NCBI GenBank assembly: GCA_020443325.1
Contig: JAGRIK010000047.1
Span: forward strand, 1 to 39,554
Source: Halioglobus sp.
Lineage (GTDB): Bacteria; Pseudomonadota; Gammaproteobacteria; Pseudomonadales; Halieaceae
DNA length: 39,554 nucleotides
Direction of reading: 5' to 3'
Part shown: piece by piece, positions 16,410 through 24,735 of the stretch
How the letters are laid out: the number at the start of each line of letters is the position of its first letter
Position numbering within the stretch: position 1 is the stretch's first letter
The notes under the pieces: model-generated
The model's input: the letters and a program-made list of their open reading frames with translations, nothing else
What the model was told of the DNA's origin: nothing
Databases searched by the model: none
Position numbers and translations under genes: made by a program

Positions 16410-17672
16410 ATGAAAATCGCTGTGATTGGATCGGGCATATCGGGCTTGTCATGCGCCCACTACCTGAGTGCAGACCACGAGGTGTGGGTCTATGAGGCCA
16501 GCAACAAGATCGGTGGCCACACCGCGACCGTGGACGTGCGTCTGGGGACTCGGCGCTATGCCATCGATACCGGTTTTATCGTCTTCAATGACTGGACATA
16601 CCCGAATTTCATCGCCTTGCTGGAGGAACTGGGTGTGTCCAGCAAGCCGACAGCGATGGGTTTCAGCGTGCGCGACCCGCAGTCCGGGCTGGAATATTCC
16701 GGCACCAACCTCAATACGCTGTTTGCCCAGCGCCGCAACCTGTTCTCTGTAGCCTTTATCGGCATGATTCGCGATATTTTGCGGTTCAATCGCGAGTCGG
16801 TTGCCGATCTTGACGCGGGCAGAATTGACGATGCCGAGACCCTGGGGGTGTATCTCGCGCGCAACGGCTACGGCGACAAATTTATCCGGCACTACCTGGC
16901 GGCAATGGGTTCCGCGATCTGGTCCGCTGATGGCGCGACAATCCTGGCGTTTCCGGTCAGTTTTTTTGTCCGCTTCTTCAGGAACCACGGGTTGCTGTCG
17001 GTCAGTGATCGGCCCCAGTGGCGGGTTATCGAAGGGGGGTCGCGGGAGTATCTTAAGCCTTTGTGTGCGCGCTTCTCAGACCGCATTTCGACTGGCAACC
17101 CGGTCGTGAAAGTGGTCCGGCACGCCGGAAGAGGGGTCACCCTGCGAATGGCGGACGGGCGGCAATTGATGTTCGACCAGGTTGTCTTTGCGACCCATTC
17201 CGACCAGGCGCTGGCGTTGCTGGAGGATCCCACGCAGGCTGAGCGCGAGATCCTGGGCGCCATTCCCTACCAGAAGAATGATGTGGTGTTGCATACGGAT
17301 ATCCGCATGCTGCCGCGTAATACCAAAACCTGGTCCAGTTGGAACTACACGCTGGGGCAGACTGATGGGCCCGCGGTTGTCACCTACAACATGAATATCC
17401 TGCAGGGTATAGAAGCGCCGGAGACGTTTTGCGTGACGCTCAACAACACGGCGGCGATAAATCCGAATATGATCCTCGGCCAGTTCCAGTACGACCACCC
17501 CGTGTTCTCACTGGATGGCATGCAGGCGCAACAGCGCTGGGAGGAGATCAATGGTGTGGCCCGAACCTGGTATTGCGGCGCCTACTGGCACAACGGTTTT
17601 CATGAAGATGGTGTGGTAAGTGCGCTGCGTGTCGCTAACGCGCTGTCAGGTGCGGAGCGAGCAGTAGCGTGA
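16410..17672 (+). CDS. FAD-dependent NAD(P)/amine-oxidase-like oxidoreductase of the RpoE regulon (possible UfaD-like)
   Basis: A 420-residue flavoprotein. The FAD motif is at the N-terminus (AVIGSGISGLSCAHYLS, with Glu in VYEASNKIGGHTATVD). The C-terminus has GAYWHNGFHEDGVVSALRVA, a signature of proteins always found near CFA synthases and DUF1365. The ATG at 16410 follows GGAAAGAGG and the predicted transcription start. It is the first gene of the operon, and its stop overlaps the next start by 4 bp. In R. sphaeroides, RpoE-dependent genes of this type take part in furan fatty acid formation, as a desaturase acting on a methylated fatty acid. Homology to that enzyme is inferred from memory and context, not tested. 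Confidence 0.85.
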   Translation: MKIAVIGSGISGLSCAHYLSADHEVWVYEASNKIGGHTATVDVRLGTRRYAIDTGFIVFNDWTYPNFIALLEELGVSSKPTAMGFSVRDPQSGLEYSGTNLNTLFAQRRNLFSVAFIGMIRDILRFNRESVADLDAGRIDDAETLGVYLARNGYGDKFIRHYLAAMGSAIWSADGATILAFPVSFFVRFFRNHGLLSVSDRPQWRVIEGGSREYLKPLCARFSDRISTGNPVVKVVRHAGRGVTLRMADGRQLMFDQVVFATHSDQALALLEDPTQAEREILGAIPYQKNDVVLHTDIRMLPRNTKTWSSWNYTLGQTDGPAVVTYNMNILQGIEAPETFCVTLNNTAAINPNMILGQFQYDHPVFSLDGMQAQQRWEEINGVARTWYCGAYWHNGFHEDGVVSALRVANALSGAERAVA

Positions 17673-18448
17673 GATCCCGAATCTACCAGGGTGTGCTGCG
17701 GCATCGCCGTGTGTCGCCACGCCACCACGAGTTCCGCTACCGGGTTGCGATGGTGTATCTGTGCCTCGATGAGGCGGCGGAGCTTCTTGATAAGCAGCGG
17801 TTCTGGTCGGCCAGCGGACCGGCGCTTGCAGAGTTCCGGCGCAGCGACTTTCTGGGTGACCCAGATATCCCGCTACAGGACGAGGTGCGCCGACGCATCC
17901 GCGAGGAAACAGGGGTGCAGCACACCGGCCCGATCTACCTGCTCGCCAACCTGCGTTATTTCGGCTATGTGATGAATCCGATTGCCTGTTACTACTGCTT
18001 TAACGACGACGAGACGCGGTTGGAATATGTGGTAGCAGAAGTGAACAACACCCCCTGGGATGAGCGCCACAGTTACGTGCTGCCCGGTCCGCAGAGTGGC
18101 GCCTGGCTGAAGACAGCGTTCGACAAACAATTCCATGTGTCACCGTTCAACCCGATGGGAATGCGTTACCACTGGCGCAGCAACACCCCCTCCCGTCGAT
18201 TGGTGTTGCACATGGAGAATACGGTAGAGGACGAAAAGGTGTTCGATGCCACCCTCTCGCTGTCGGCACAGCCAATGACAGCCACCAACATGCATAAATT
18301 ACTGATCCGCTACCCCGTTATGACTGCAAAGGTTGCACTGGCGATCTACTGGCAGGCACTGCGGTTGTATCTCAAGGGCGTGCCGGTTTACTCGCACCCC
18401 AAAAACAATGTGCCCGAAGGGCCGGTCATAGGAGCCAACAATGAGTGA
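17669..18448 (+). CDS. DUF1365 family protein (possible UfaO-like)
   Basis: A 259-residue protein of the DUF1365 family, known almost only from operons with the preceding flavoprotein and a CFA-like methyltransferase. Family features are RHHEFRYRVAMVYLCLDE at 18-35, YFGYVMNPIACYYCF near 105, VVAEVNNTPWDERHSYVL near 130 and FHVSPFNPMGMRYHW near 155. The GTG start overlaps the previous stop (GTGA), which indicates translational coupling; its own end overlaps the next start by 8 bp. In the R. sphaeroides furan fatty acid pathway a gene of this kind is thought to introduce the ring oxygen; equivalence here is inferred. No signal peptide was recognised. Confidence 0.85.
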   Translation: MRSRIYQGVLRHRRVSPRHHEFRYRVAMVYLCLDEAAELLDKQRFWSASGPALAEFRRSDFLGDPDIPLQDEVRRRIREETGVQHTGPIYLLANLRYFGYVMNPIACYYCFNDDETRLEYVVAEVNNTPWDERHSYVLPGPQSGAWLKTAFDKQFHVSPFNPMGMRYHWRSNTPSRRLVLHMENTVEDEKVFDATLSLSAQPMTATNMHKLLIRYPVMTAKVALAIYWQALRLYLKGVPVYSHPKNNVPEGPVIGANNE

Positions 18449-19697
18449 AGTCAGCATAGGTACGCTGCGAGTACCACAGACACGCCGTGCCAGGATAGGC
18501 GAAAAATTTGCCCGCGAGGCGGTGTTTACAATGCTGGGTAAGTTGCAGGTGGGCTCCCTGATATTGCATGAGGGACCACGCCGACACCATTTTGGCAATG
18601 AGTCCGCGCAGGGGGAGCCGCAGGCGGAGGTGCACATCCACAATCCGGACACCTACGGGCAAATGCTGACCGGCGGCTCCATTGGTGCCGGCGAGGCGTT
18701 CATCAAGGGCTACTGGTCCTCGCCCGCCCCGGTGGAAGTCACGCGCCTGTTCAGCGCCAATCTCGCCGTACTGGAGGGCTTCGAGGAGAAGCAGTCTATG
18801 CTGGTCAAACTCGCGCTGAAAATCGCGCACCGACTGAACCGGAATACGCATAAGGGGTCTCGGGAGAACATTGCGGCGCACTATGATCTGGGCAACGATT
18901 TCTTCCGCCTGTTCCTCGACCCGACCATGATGTATTCGTCGGCCGTGTTCACGGGGCCGGATATGAGCCTGGAAGCCGCCTCTGAGGCCAAGCTGGACGA
19001 ATTGTGCCGGCAGCTTGAGTTGCAACCGGAGGATCACCTGTTGGAGATCGGTACCGGGTGGGGCGGCATGGCGATACATGCAGCAAAACACTTTGGCTGC
19101 CGGGTGACTACCACCACCATTTCAAAAGAACAGTATGAGCACGCGTGCGCGCGGGTGAAGTCTGAAGGCCTTGAGGACAGGATTACCCTGCTGTGCGAGG
19201 ACTACCGCAACCTCACCGGGCAGTATGACAAGCTGGTGTCGATCGAAATGATCGAGGCTGTGGGGCACGAGTTCTACCAGAGCTATTTCCAGATTTGTGC
19301 CGGGCTGCTGAAGCCGGACGGCAAGATGGTGATACAGGCAATCACCGTGGCAGACCAGCGCTACCAGTATGCACGGGATTCGGTGGACTTCATCAAGCGC
19401 TATATTTTCCCGGGAGGTTGCCTGCCTTCCATCGCCGTGATGGCCGACCATATCGCCCGGGACACCGATATGCAGATGGTCCATTTGCGCGACATTACCG
19501 CTGACTACGCCACCACACTTGCGCATTGGCGGGAGCGCTTCCTGGCCAATGTGGACGCTGTGCGCCGTATGGGCTTTAGCGAGGAGTTCGTGCGCATGTG
19601 GGAGTTTTACCTCTGTTACTGCGAGGGTGGCTTCAGGGAGCGCATCATCGGCACGGTGCAACTGGCTTTGGCCAAGCCGGGTTATCGCGCAGCATGA
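18441..19697 (+). CDS. Cyclopropane-fatty-acid-synthase-like SAM methyltransferase (CfaA/UfaM-like)
   Basis: A 418-residue SAM-dependent enzyme that adds a methylene or methyl group to the double bond of membrane acyl chains. The SAM site is LLEIGTGWGGMAIHAA at about 200-215. Family motifs ENIAAHYDLGNDFFRLFLD, MMYSSAVF, VSIEMIEAVGHE and KRYIFPGGCLPS follow in order. The N-terminal ~130 residues form the non-catalytic lipid-binding region, so the length is normal. The sequence alone does not say whether the product is a cyclopropane or a methylated olefin feeding furan fatty acids. It overlaps the DUF1365 gene by 8 bp, and photolyase starts 26 bp downstream. Expression is probably driven by the RpoE promoter at 16326. 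Confidence 0.92.
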   Translation: MSEVSIGTLRVPQTRRARIGEKFAREAVFTMLGKLQVGSLILHEGPRRHHFGNESAQGEPQAEVHIHNPDTYGQMLTGGSIGAGEAFIKGYWSSPAPVEVTRLFSANLAVLEGFEEKQSMLVKLALKIAHRLNRNTHKGSRENIAAHYDLGNDFFRLFLDPTMMYSSAVFTGPDMSLEAASEAKLDELCRQLELQPEDHLLEIGTGWGGMAIHAAKHFGCRVTTTTISKEQYEHACARVKSEGLEDRITLLCEDYRNLTGQYDKLVSIEMIEAVGHEFYQSYFQICAGLLKPDGKMVIQAITVADQRYQYARDSVDFIKRYIFPGGCLPSIAVMADHIARDTDMQMVHLRDITADYATTLAHWRERFLANVDAVRRMGFSEEFVRMWEFYLCYCEGGFRERIIGTVQLALAKPGYRAA

Positions 19698-19723
19698 TCA
19701 CCTACCTGCGCGGTTGAAAAGGG

Positions 19724-21199
19724 ATGACATCCACTTCGAACAACGAGCAACCGGTTATCTACTGGTTCCGACAGGACCTCAGGTTGCACGACCTGCGCGG
19801 GCTGAATAAAGCCGTTGCGACCGGGAGACCGGTACTGGCGTGTTACATTCTCGATGACCAGAGTCCGGGCCAGTGGCAGATGGGCGGTGCGAGTCGCTGG
19901 TGGTTGCACCACAGCCTGGCCGCGCTATCGGCGGATATCGAGAAAGCGGGCGGCCAGTTGTATCTCGCTCGCGGTAAATCCGAGGTGGTTCTCGCGCGTC
20001 TTACCGAACAGTCAGGGGCCACTCTTGTGTGCTGCTCCCGCCAGTACGAGCCGTGGGCACGGCAACTGGAGAAGGAACTGCATGAATCACTTGAGGAGAG
20101 GAATGTTGAGCTGAAGCGCTATGGCGGCTCGCTCCTGTGGGAGCCGGAAACCGTCAGTACGCTGGCGGGTACGCCATTCAAGGTGTTCACACCCTTCTGG
20201 AACAAGTGCCGCGACCTGCCCCTGCTGCTGGAACCCGACACGCGAATCCGCCTCTCCCGGTGGCCGGCGAGCGTCGACGCGCCGGACACCTTGAATGACT
20301 TGTCGCTTCGGCCCACTAACCCCGACTGGGCAAAGTCCTGGGGCGACCTCTGGCAGCCGGGAGAGCGTCACGCCAGTGCGAAGCTCAGCGCTTTTCTTCG
20401 GGGGCCCGTCAGCGACTACGATGCTGGCCGTAACTATCCCGCTCGCGGTGCTACCTCGCGCTTGTCTGCGCACCTGCACTTTGGCGAGATCGCGCCAGCC
20501 AGGGTGTTCCACACCGCCCGGGAGGCCGCATTGGGAGACCCCGAACTGCAGGCCGAAACGGACAAATTCCTGAGCGAACTGGGGTGGCGTGAGTTCTCCC
20601 ACCACTTGCTGTTCCACTTCCCGCAGATGCCTGAGGAGCCGTTCAAGGCCGATTTTGCGGCCTTTCCCTGGCTGGGCGGTGCCAGGGAGTTGCGTGCCTG
20701 GCAGAAGGGGCTCACGGGCTACCCGATCGTCGATGCCGGTATGCGGGAGCTGTGGCAGACAGGGTATATGCACAACCGCGTACGGATGGTCGTTGCCTCC
20801 TTCCTGTGCAAGCACCTGCTGGTGAACTGGCGCGCCGGCCAGCGCTGGTTCTGGGATACGCTGGTAGATGCCGATCTCGCCAACAACGCCTGCGGCTGGC
20901 AGTGGGTGGCCGGCAGTGGTGCCGACGCGTCACCGTACTTTCGTATTTTTAATCCGACAGCCCAGGGCGAGAAGTTCGACAAGGGCGGCGACTACGTCAG
21001 GCGCTGGGTGCCGGAACTGGCCGCATTGCCGGATCGCTATCTTCACCAGCCGTGGGCAGCTCCCGAGAAAGTATTGCAGGAGGCGGGAATGGAACTGCCG
21101 GCCGACTATCCACTGCCGATAGTGGATCACCGCGAGGCCAGGGAATCGGCATTGGCCGCGTATGCGGATATCAGGACACAGCAGGGCATAACAGCATGA
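19724..21199 (+). CDS. phrB: Deoxyribodipyrimidine photolyase (class I CPD type)
   Basis: A 491-residue blue-light DNA repair enzyme. The N-terminal antenna-binding Rossmann domain begins VIYWFRQDLRLHDLRGL. The C-terminal FAD domain contains GREFS-like GWREFSHHLL, the helix ELRAWQKGLTGYPIVDAGMR, the strongly conserved YMHNRVRMVVASFL, the Trp-rich WQWVAGSGADASPYFRIFNP and VRRWVPEL. All class I photolyase blocks are present and complete. It is the fourth gene of the RpoE-type operon, which matches phrA in the R. sphaeroides RpoE regulon. ATG 19724 has an AAAAGGG site just upstream. Its stop overlaps the next ATG (ATGA). Confidence 0.95.
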   Translation: MTSTSNNEQPVIYWFRQDLRLHDLRGLNKAVATGRPVLACYILDDQSPGQWQMGGASRWWLHHSLAALSADIEKAGGQLYLARGKSEVVLARLTEQSGATLVCCSRQYEPWARQLEKELHESLEERNVELKRYGGSLLWEPETVSTLAGTPFKVFTPFWNKCRDLPLLLEPDTRIRLSRWPASVDAPDTLNDLSLRPTNPDWAKSWGDLWQPGERHASAKLSAFLRGPVSDYDAGRNYPARGATSRLSAHLHFGEIAPARVFHTAREAALGDPELQAETDKFLSELGWREFSHHLLFHFPQMPEEPFKADFAAFPWLGGARELRAWQKGLTGYPIVDAGMRELWQTGYMHNRVRMVVASFLCKHLLVNWRAGQRWFWDTLVDADLANNACGWQWVAGSGADASPYFRIFNPTAQGEKFDKGGDYVRRWVPELAALPDRYLHQPWAAPEKVLQEAGMELPADYPLPIVDHREARESALAAYADIRTQQGITA

Positions 21200-22638
21200 C
21201 GGTATTACATGAAACAGTAGAGGTCGCGCGTCCTGTCGAGGAGGTGTTTGCCTATATCAGCGATTTCACGACCACGGAAGAATGGGATGCGACCGCCACG
21301 TCGGCGCGCAAGCTGTCACCGGGAGCAATCGCGGTAGGCACACAATTTGAGGTTGTGTGTGCCCTGCCGGTGGGGAGTGTCACACTGCTGTATACGATGG
21401 AGAAACTTCAGGACAACGCCCTCATCGTGCTCAACGGGCGCTGCGCTTTCTTTGAGGTGCGGGACACCATAACGCTGTCGCGCACCGCGACCGGCACCCG
21501 GATCGATTACCGGGCGGAGTTCCAGTTCAAGCCGCTGGTCTCCTCCGTTGCCGCACGCTCCAGCAAGGGCTTGCAGAGCATGGGCCGGGAGTCGGTGGCG
21601 GGGCTGGCGCAGGCGCTGGAGGACAAGTTCCAACTGAAAGAGCCATCGCGCTTCACCCGTGCGGCCGATCGACTGGTTTTCCCAGGCGTGATGATGTTCT
21701 CGCGGATGGGGTATACCCGCGGACGCAAGCATTTCAACCCGATGTCAGCGTCGGTTAAAAACAAGCACATGCTCATTACAGGCGCATCCTCCGGCCTGGG
21801 TTATGCCGCCGCGCTGGAGCTGGCGCGACGCGGCGCAGCGCTGACGCTGGTTATGCGCGATCGCCGGAAGGCAGAGAACACCGTGGCAGAGATCCAGCGT
21901 GAAACCGGCAACCCTGAAATTCACGTTGAGATTGCCGATTTGAGCCTGATGAGCGATGTCGATGCGCTGGTCGCCCGGTTACTGAAAGGCGGTAGGCCGA
22001 TCGATGTCCTGATCAATAATGCCGGTGCCCTGTTCAATCCGCGAGCAGAAACCTCCGAGGGGTTGGAGCAGAGTTTTGCGCTGCTATTGCTGAGCCCCTA
22101 TCGCCTGACGGAGGGACTGAAGCCGCTGCTGGTGAAGTCTCCGTCACCGCGGGTGATCAATGTGGTCTCCGGCGGCATGTACAGCCAGAAACTCGATGTC
22201 GCTGCGCTGCAGATGCCGGATAATGCCGATTATTCTGGCAGTGTCGCGTACGCGAGGCAGAAGCGCGCACTGATGGTGATGACGCAGGAGTGGGCAAAAG
22301 AGTGGGCCGACGAGGGCATCGTCGTCAATGCGATGCATCCCGGCTGGGCCGATACGCCCGGCGTGCGTGAGTCTCTGCCCCAATTCCGCCGACTGACCCG
22401 ATCGGTACTGCGCTCTGCAGAAGAAGGCGCCGACACCATTGTCTGGCTCGCCGTGGCGACCGAGGCTGGCGATGCCAGTGGCGAGCTGTTCCTCGACCGG
22501 GAAATCCGACCGCCACACCTGGTCAAATCCACGCGGGAGCCAGTCGGCGAGCGCGAGCGGTTGCTAGAACTGCTTCGGGGGTTTCGTACTCCTGATGAGA
22601 TGGCTTCGTCGGCTGTGTCACAATCGACAGGTAGGTAA
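21196..22638 (+). CDS. SRPBCC-SDR fusion oxidoreductase
   Basis: A 480-residue two-domain protein. Residues 1-150 are a START/SRPBCC lipid-binding fold (ETVEVARPVEEVFAYISDF...TTEEWD at the N-terminus). Residues ~188-480 are a short-chain dehydrogenase with TGASSGLG (195-202), NNAG in VLINNAGALF and the catalytic pair Tyr352/Lys356 (YARQK). This SDR resembles DHRS12-like proteins. The ATG is fused to the photolyase stop (ATGA), so it is the last gene of the stress operon. A role in handling an oxidised or modified lipid bound by the SRPBCC domain is inference. The operon ends here; a large palindromic element starts about 20 bp downstream. Confidence 0.85.
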   Translation: MTVLHETVEVARPVEEVFAYISDFTTTEEWDATATSARKLSPGAIAVGTQFEVVCALPVGSVTLLYTMEKLQDNALIVLNGRCAFFEVRDTITLSRTATGTRIDYRAEFQFKPLVSSVAARSSKGLQSMGRESVAGLAQALEDKFQLKEPSRFTRAADRLVFPGVMMFSRMGYTRGRKHFNPMSASVKNKHMLITGASSGLGYAAALELARRGAALTLVMRDRRKAENTVAEIQRETGNPEIHVEIADLSLMSDVDALVARLLKGGRPIDVLINNAGALFNPRAETSEGLEQSFALLLLSPYRLTEGLKPLLVKSPSPRVINVVSGGMYSQKLDVAALQMPDNADYSGSVAYARQKRALMVMTQEWAKEWADEGIVVNAMHPGWADTPGVRESLPQFRRLTRSVLRSAEEGADTIVWLAVATEAGDASGELFLDREIRPPHLVKSTREPVGERERLLELLRGFRTPDEMASSAVSQSTGR

Positions 22639-23052
22639 GCTGCAGCTGGACCAGCAATCGGTTAGTGGCTCAGTTCGAAGCAGGGTTGCCTCGATAGAGA
22701 AAGTGCCTGAGAGAAAGCGCTATGGGCGGGACACGCCAAAAAGCGCACATCCATGTGCAGGCTCGGGTGGCGACGTCCTGTCGCCACACGGTCCCGCCCA
22801 TAGCGCTTTCTCTCAGGCACCCACACACTGCAAGCATCAGGCTGAGCAACTACGAGCAATCGGTCGGGCGTTGCGGGTCTGTCGTCAAATTTGTCAAAGA
22901 AAATTCGCCTCTTTGGTCATTCCGGACAACAGGCATTCTGTTAGATTAATCGCCCCGCAAGCCATATAGACATGGGGCGAGTGACGGCATTCTCATTGCA
23001 CGACCAGCGAGTACAGTGCTGCGCGTTACTCGGCCCATGCCAGGAGTCCGTC
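22639..23052. other. Non-coding gap with palindromic element and probable promoter region
   Basis: 414 bp between the SDR fusion and the secreted protein gene. The first half is the family B palindrome (listed separately). The second half (22821-23052) should hold the promoter for the secreted-protein/RND operon, but I could not pick out a convincing -35/-10. An ATG at 22972 is in frame with the following gene but lacks a ribosome site. Confidence 0.5.
22656..22820. repeat. Palindromic repeat family B, intact copy
   Basis: Two 30-bp arms (22703-22732 and 22791-22820) are perfect inverted copies. The 58-nt centre holds two further hairpins: GCACAT/ATGTGC (22744-22757) and GTGGCGAC/GTCGCCAC (about 22767-22787). 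The left flank (22656-22695) is also shared with the degenerate copy at 4844-4968. No T-run follows and it lies ~65 bp after the operon stop. Confidence 0.9.
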
Positions 23053-24708
23053 ATGACTATGTCCGGTCGAGTATCCCTCTTTTTCACCAGCCTGCTCGTA
23101 GGCGTGGCAGTGCAGGCCGCAGACCTGTCTAACACACAGTTAAAAAACGCCATCAGCCTTCCCCCAAAGAACCCCTGGATCACGGACAGCCCTTACGCGA
23201 TATCCCATCACGATGCCGCACAAACTGATGTGACAGAGGTGGACGGTCCACGCGTGGGCGGGCGGTTGAACAGCGACCAGGTGAGTACTGTGCCACTGGT
23301 GTGGTGCTCTGCGCCGCTGTACAAGCTTGTTGGCGATGACACGATCGTGATTGCTTCAACGCCTATGGGATTGCTCAAGGTACGCGCCACGGGTGAGGAT
23401 TTTGAACTGGTCTCCAGCGTGCCTTACCCCAACCGGGAGGACGTGCACGCCGAAGCTACCGATGATCGCATCAATGAGGTGATGGAGGACATCGATACCG
23501 CGCGCAGGAAGAAACAGGACTGGCGCCTGTTGTTTGAATCCTGGCTGCTGTATTACAAGCTCAATATCAATATGCGCACCATGCCGTCGGGTGCCTATGC
23601 GGTGATCGACAAAGAGGGCTACCACTACACGTTCTACGATATGCAGCACCTCGTGAAATCCTTCGATAACAACGAGGTGAACACGCCACTGGAACCGGTG
23701 AAGTACGCCAATATCGTCGCGCAGTTGCCGCCGGAGGACGCCGAGGGCGTCGATCGTATCCTGGGTATTAACATGACCTATGATGGCCATATTGTGGCGG
23801 CCGCCACTGGCGCGGTGATCGTCACAGACCGGGAGTTGAACGTGGTCGGGTACCAGTTGTTCCCCGGCGAATGGATGGAGAACTCTGTCGCGATCGATGA
23901 CAAGGGCGGTATCTACGTGGTGACGTCAGTGAATATGCACAAACTGGTGTGGACGGGCACGAAGCTGTCGCAGGCCGCTGAGGACGGCGCGTGGAGTTCG
24001 CCTTACGATGTGATGCCCGAGGGCGAGGCGATGAAAATGGGCGCGGCGTCACATGGTTCCGGCACCACACCTTCACTGCTGGGTTTCGGTGACGAGGAGG
24101 ACAAACTGGTCGTGATTTCTGACGGCAACGCGACCAACGCCCAGATTGTGGCGTTCTGGCGCGATGAGATTCCCGGGGACTTCAAGCAGAAAACGGGTAC
24201 GCAGTCCCGGCGCATAGCGGACCAGATCCCGTTCTCCCTGAGTAAAACGACTGTGGAGGCCTCGCCAGTGGTGTATGGCAACGGTGTACTGGTCGTCAAC
24301 AGCACCTATCCGGAGCCGGGCCCGATCTCGCAGGACCTGATCAGTAATGCTTTCCTGGCAGGAACAACGCGCAAGCCGCCGCTGGGTATCCAGAAGTACG
24401 AGTGGTTGCCCCAGGAGAACCGGTTTGTTGAGTCCTGGGGTATCGCCGACGTCGACAACACCGACTGGATGCCCCCGGCGGTGTCCACGGCCAACGGCCT
24501 CGTGTATATCGCCAATCGGCGCAACGACACCTATGAGTACTTCGCGGCGGACTGGGTCACGGGAGAGAAAAAGGCCACCTGGGTATTTCCCGATGACAGC
24601 GTGTTGTGGAACAACTGGGGTGGTATCACAGTATTTCTTCCGGACGGCGATTTTTTATTGGGTGGATTCTTCGCCATCAAACGGTACGATACAGGCGGAA
24701 TGCGATAA
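23053..24708 (+). CDS. Secreted protein of unknown function, probable beta-propeller
   Basis: A 551-residue exported protein that I do not assign to a family. The signal peptide is clear (MTMSGRVSLFFTSLLVGVAVQA, probable cut before ADLS). The mature part has repeated short beta-strand segments with G/D-rich turns (HIVAAATGAVIVTDRELNVVG, IYVVTSVNMHKLVW, LVVISDGNATNAQIVAFW, LVYIANRRNDTYEYF), compatible with a beta-propeller. The start at 23053 is preferred to 22972 because CAGGAG precedes it and it begins the signal peptide. It precedes an RND membrane-fusion lipoprotein by 27 bp, so it may be a periplasmic partner of that pump, although this arrangement is not one I know. Confidence 0.75.
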   Translation: MTMSGRVSLFFTSLLVGVAVQAADLSNTQLKNAISLPPKNPWITDSPYAISHHDAAQTDVTEVDGPRVGGRLNSDQVSTVPLVWCSAPLYKLVGDDTIVIASTPMGLLKVRATGEDFELVSSVPYPNREDVHAEATDDRINEVMEDIDTARRKKQDWRLLFESWLLYYKLNINMRTMPSGAYAVIDKEGYHYTFYDMQHLVKSFDNNEVNTPLEPVKYANIVAQLPPEDAEGVDRILGINMTYDGHIVAAATGAVIVTDRELNVVGYQLFPGEWMENSVAIDDKGGIYVVTSVNMHKLVWTGTKLSQAAEDGAWSSPYDVMPEGEAMKMGAASHGSGTTPSLLGFGDEEDKLVVISDGNATNAQIVAFWRDEIPGDFKQKTGTQSRRIADQIPFSLSKTTVEASPVVYGNGVLVVNSTYPEPGPISQDLISNAFLAGTTRKPPLGIQKYEWLPQENRFVESWGIADVDNTDWMPPAVSTANGLVYIANRRNDTYEYFAADWVTGEKKATWVFPDDSVLWNNWGGITVFLPDGDFLLGGFFAIKRYDTGGMR

Positions 24709-24735
24709 TCACGAAAAAAAGGAATCCGCTGCGTA

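Noticed and set aside
22703-22820. Terminator of the stress operon
   Set aside because: 30-bp perfect arms with nested hairpins, a sequence-related copy elsewhere and no T-run point to a mobile or repeat element, although it could also stop transcription.
22972-23052. Upstream ATG extension of the secreted protein
   Set aside because: No ribosome site, and it would bury the signal peptide behind 27 residues; the ATG at 23053 has CAGGAG upstream.
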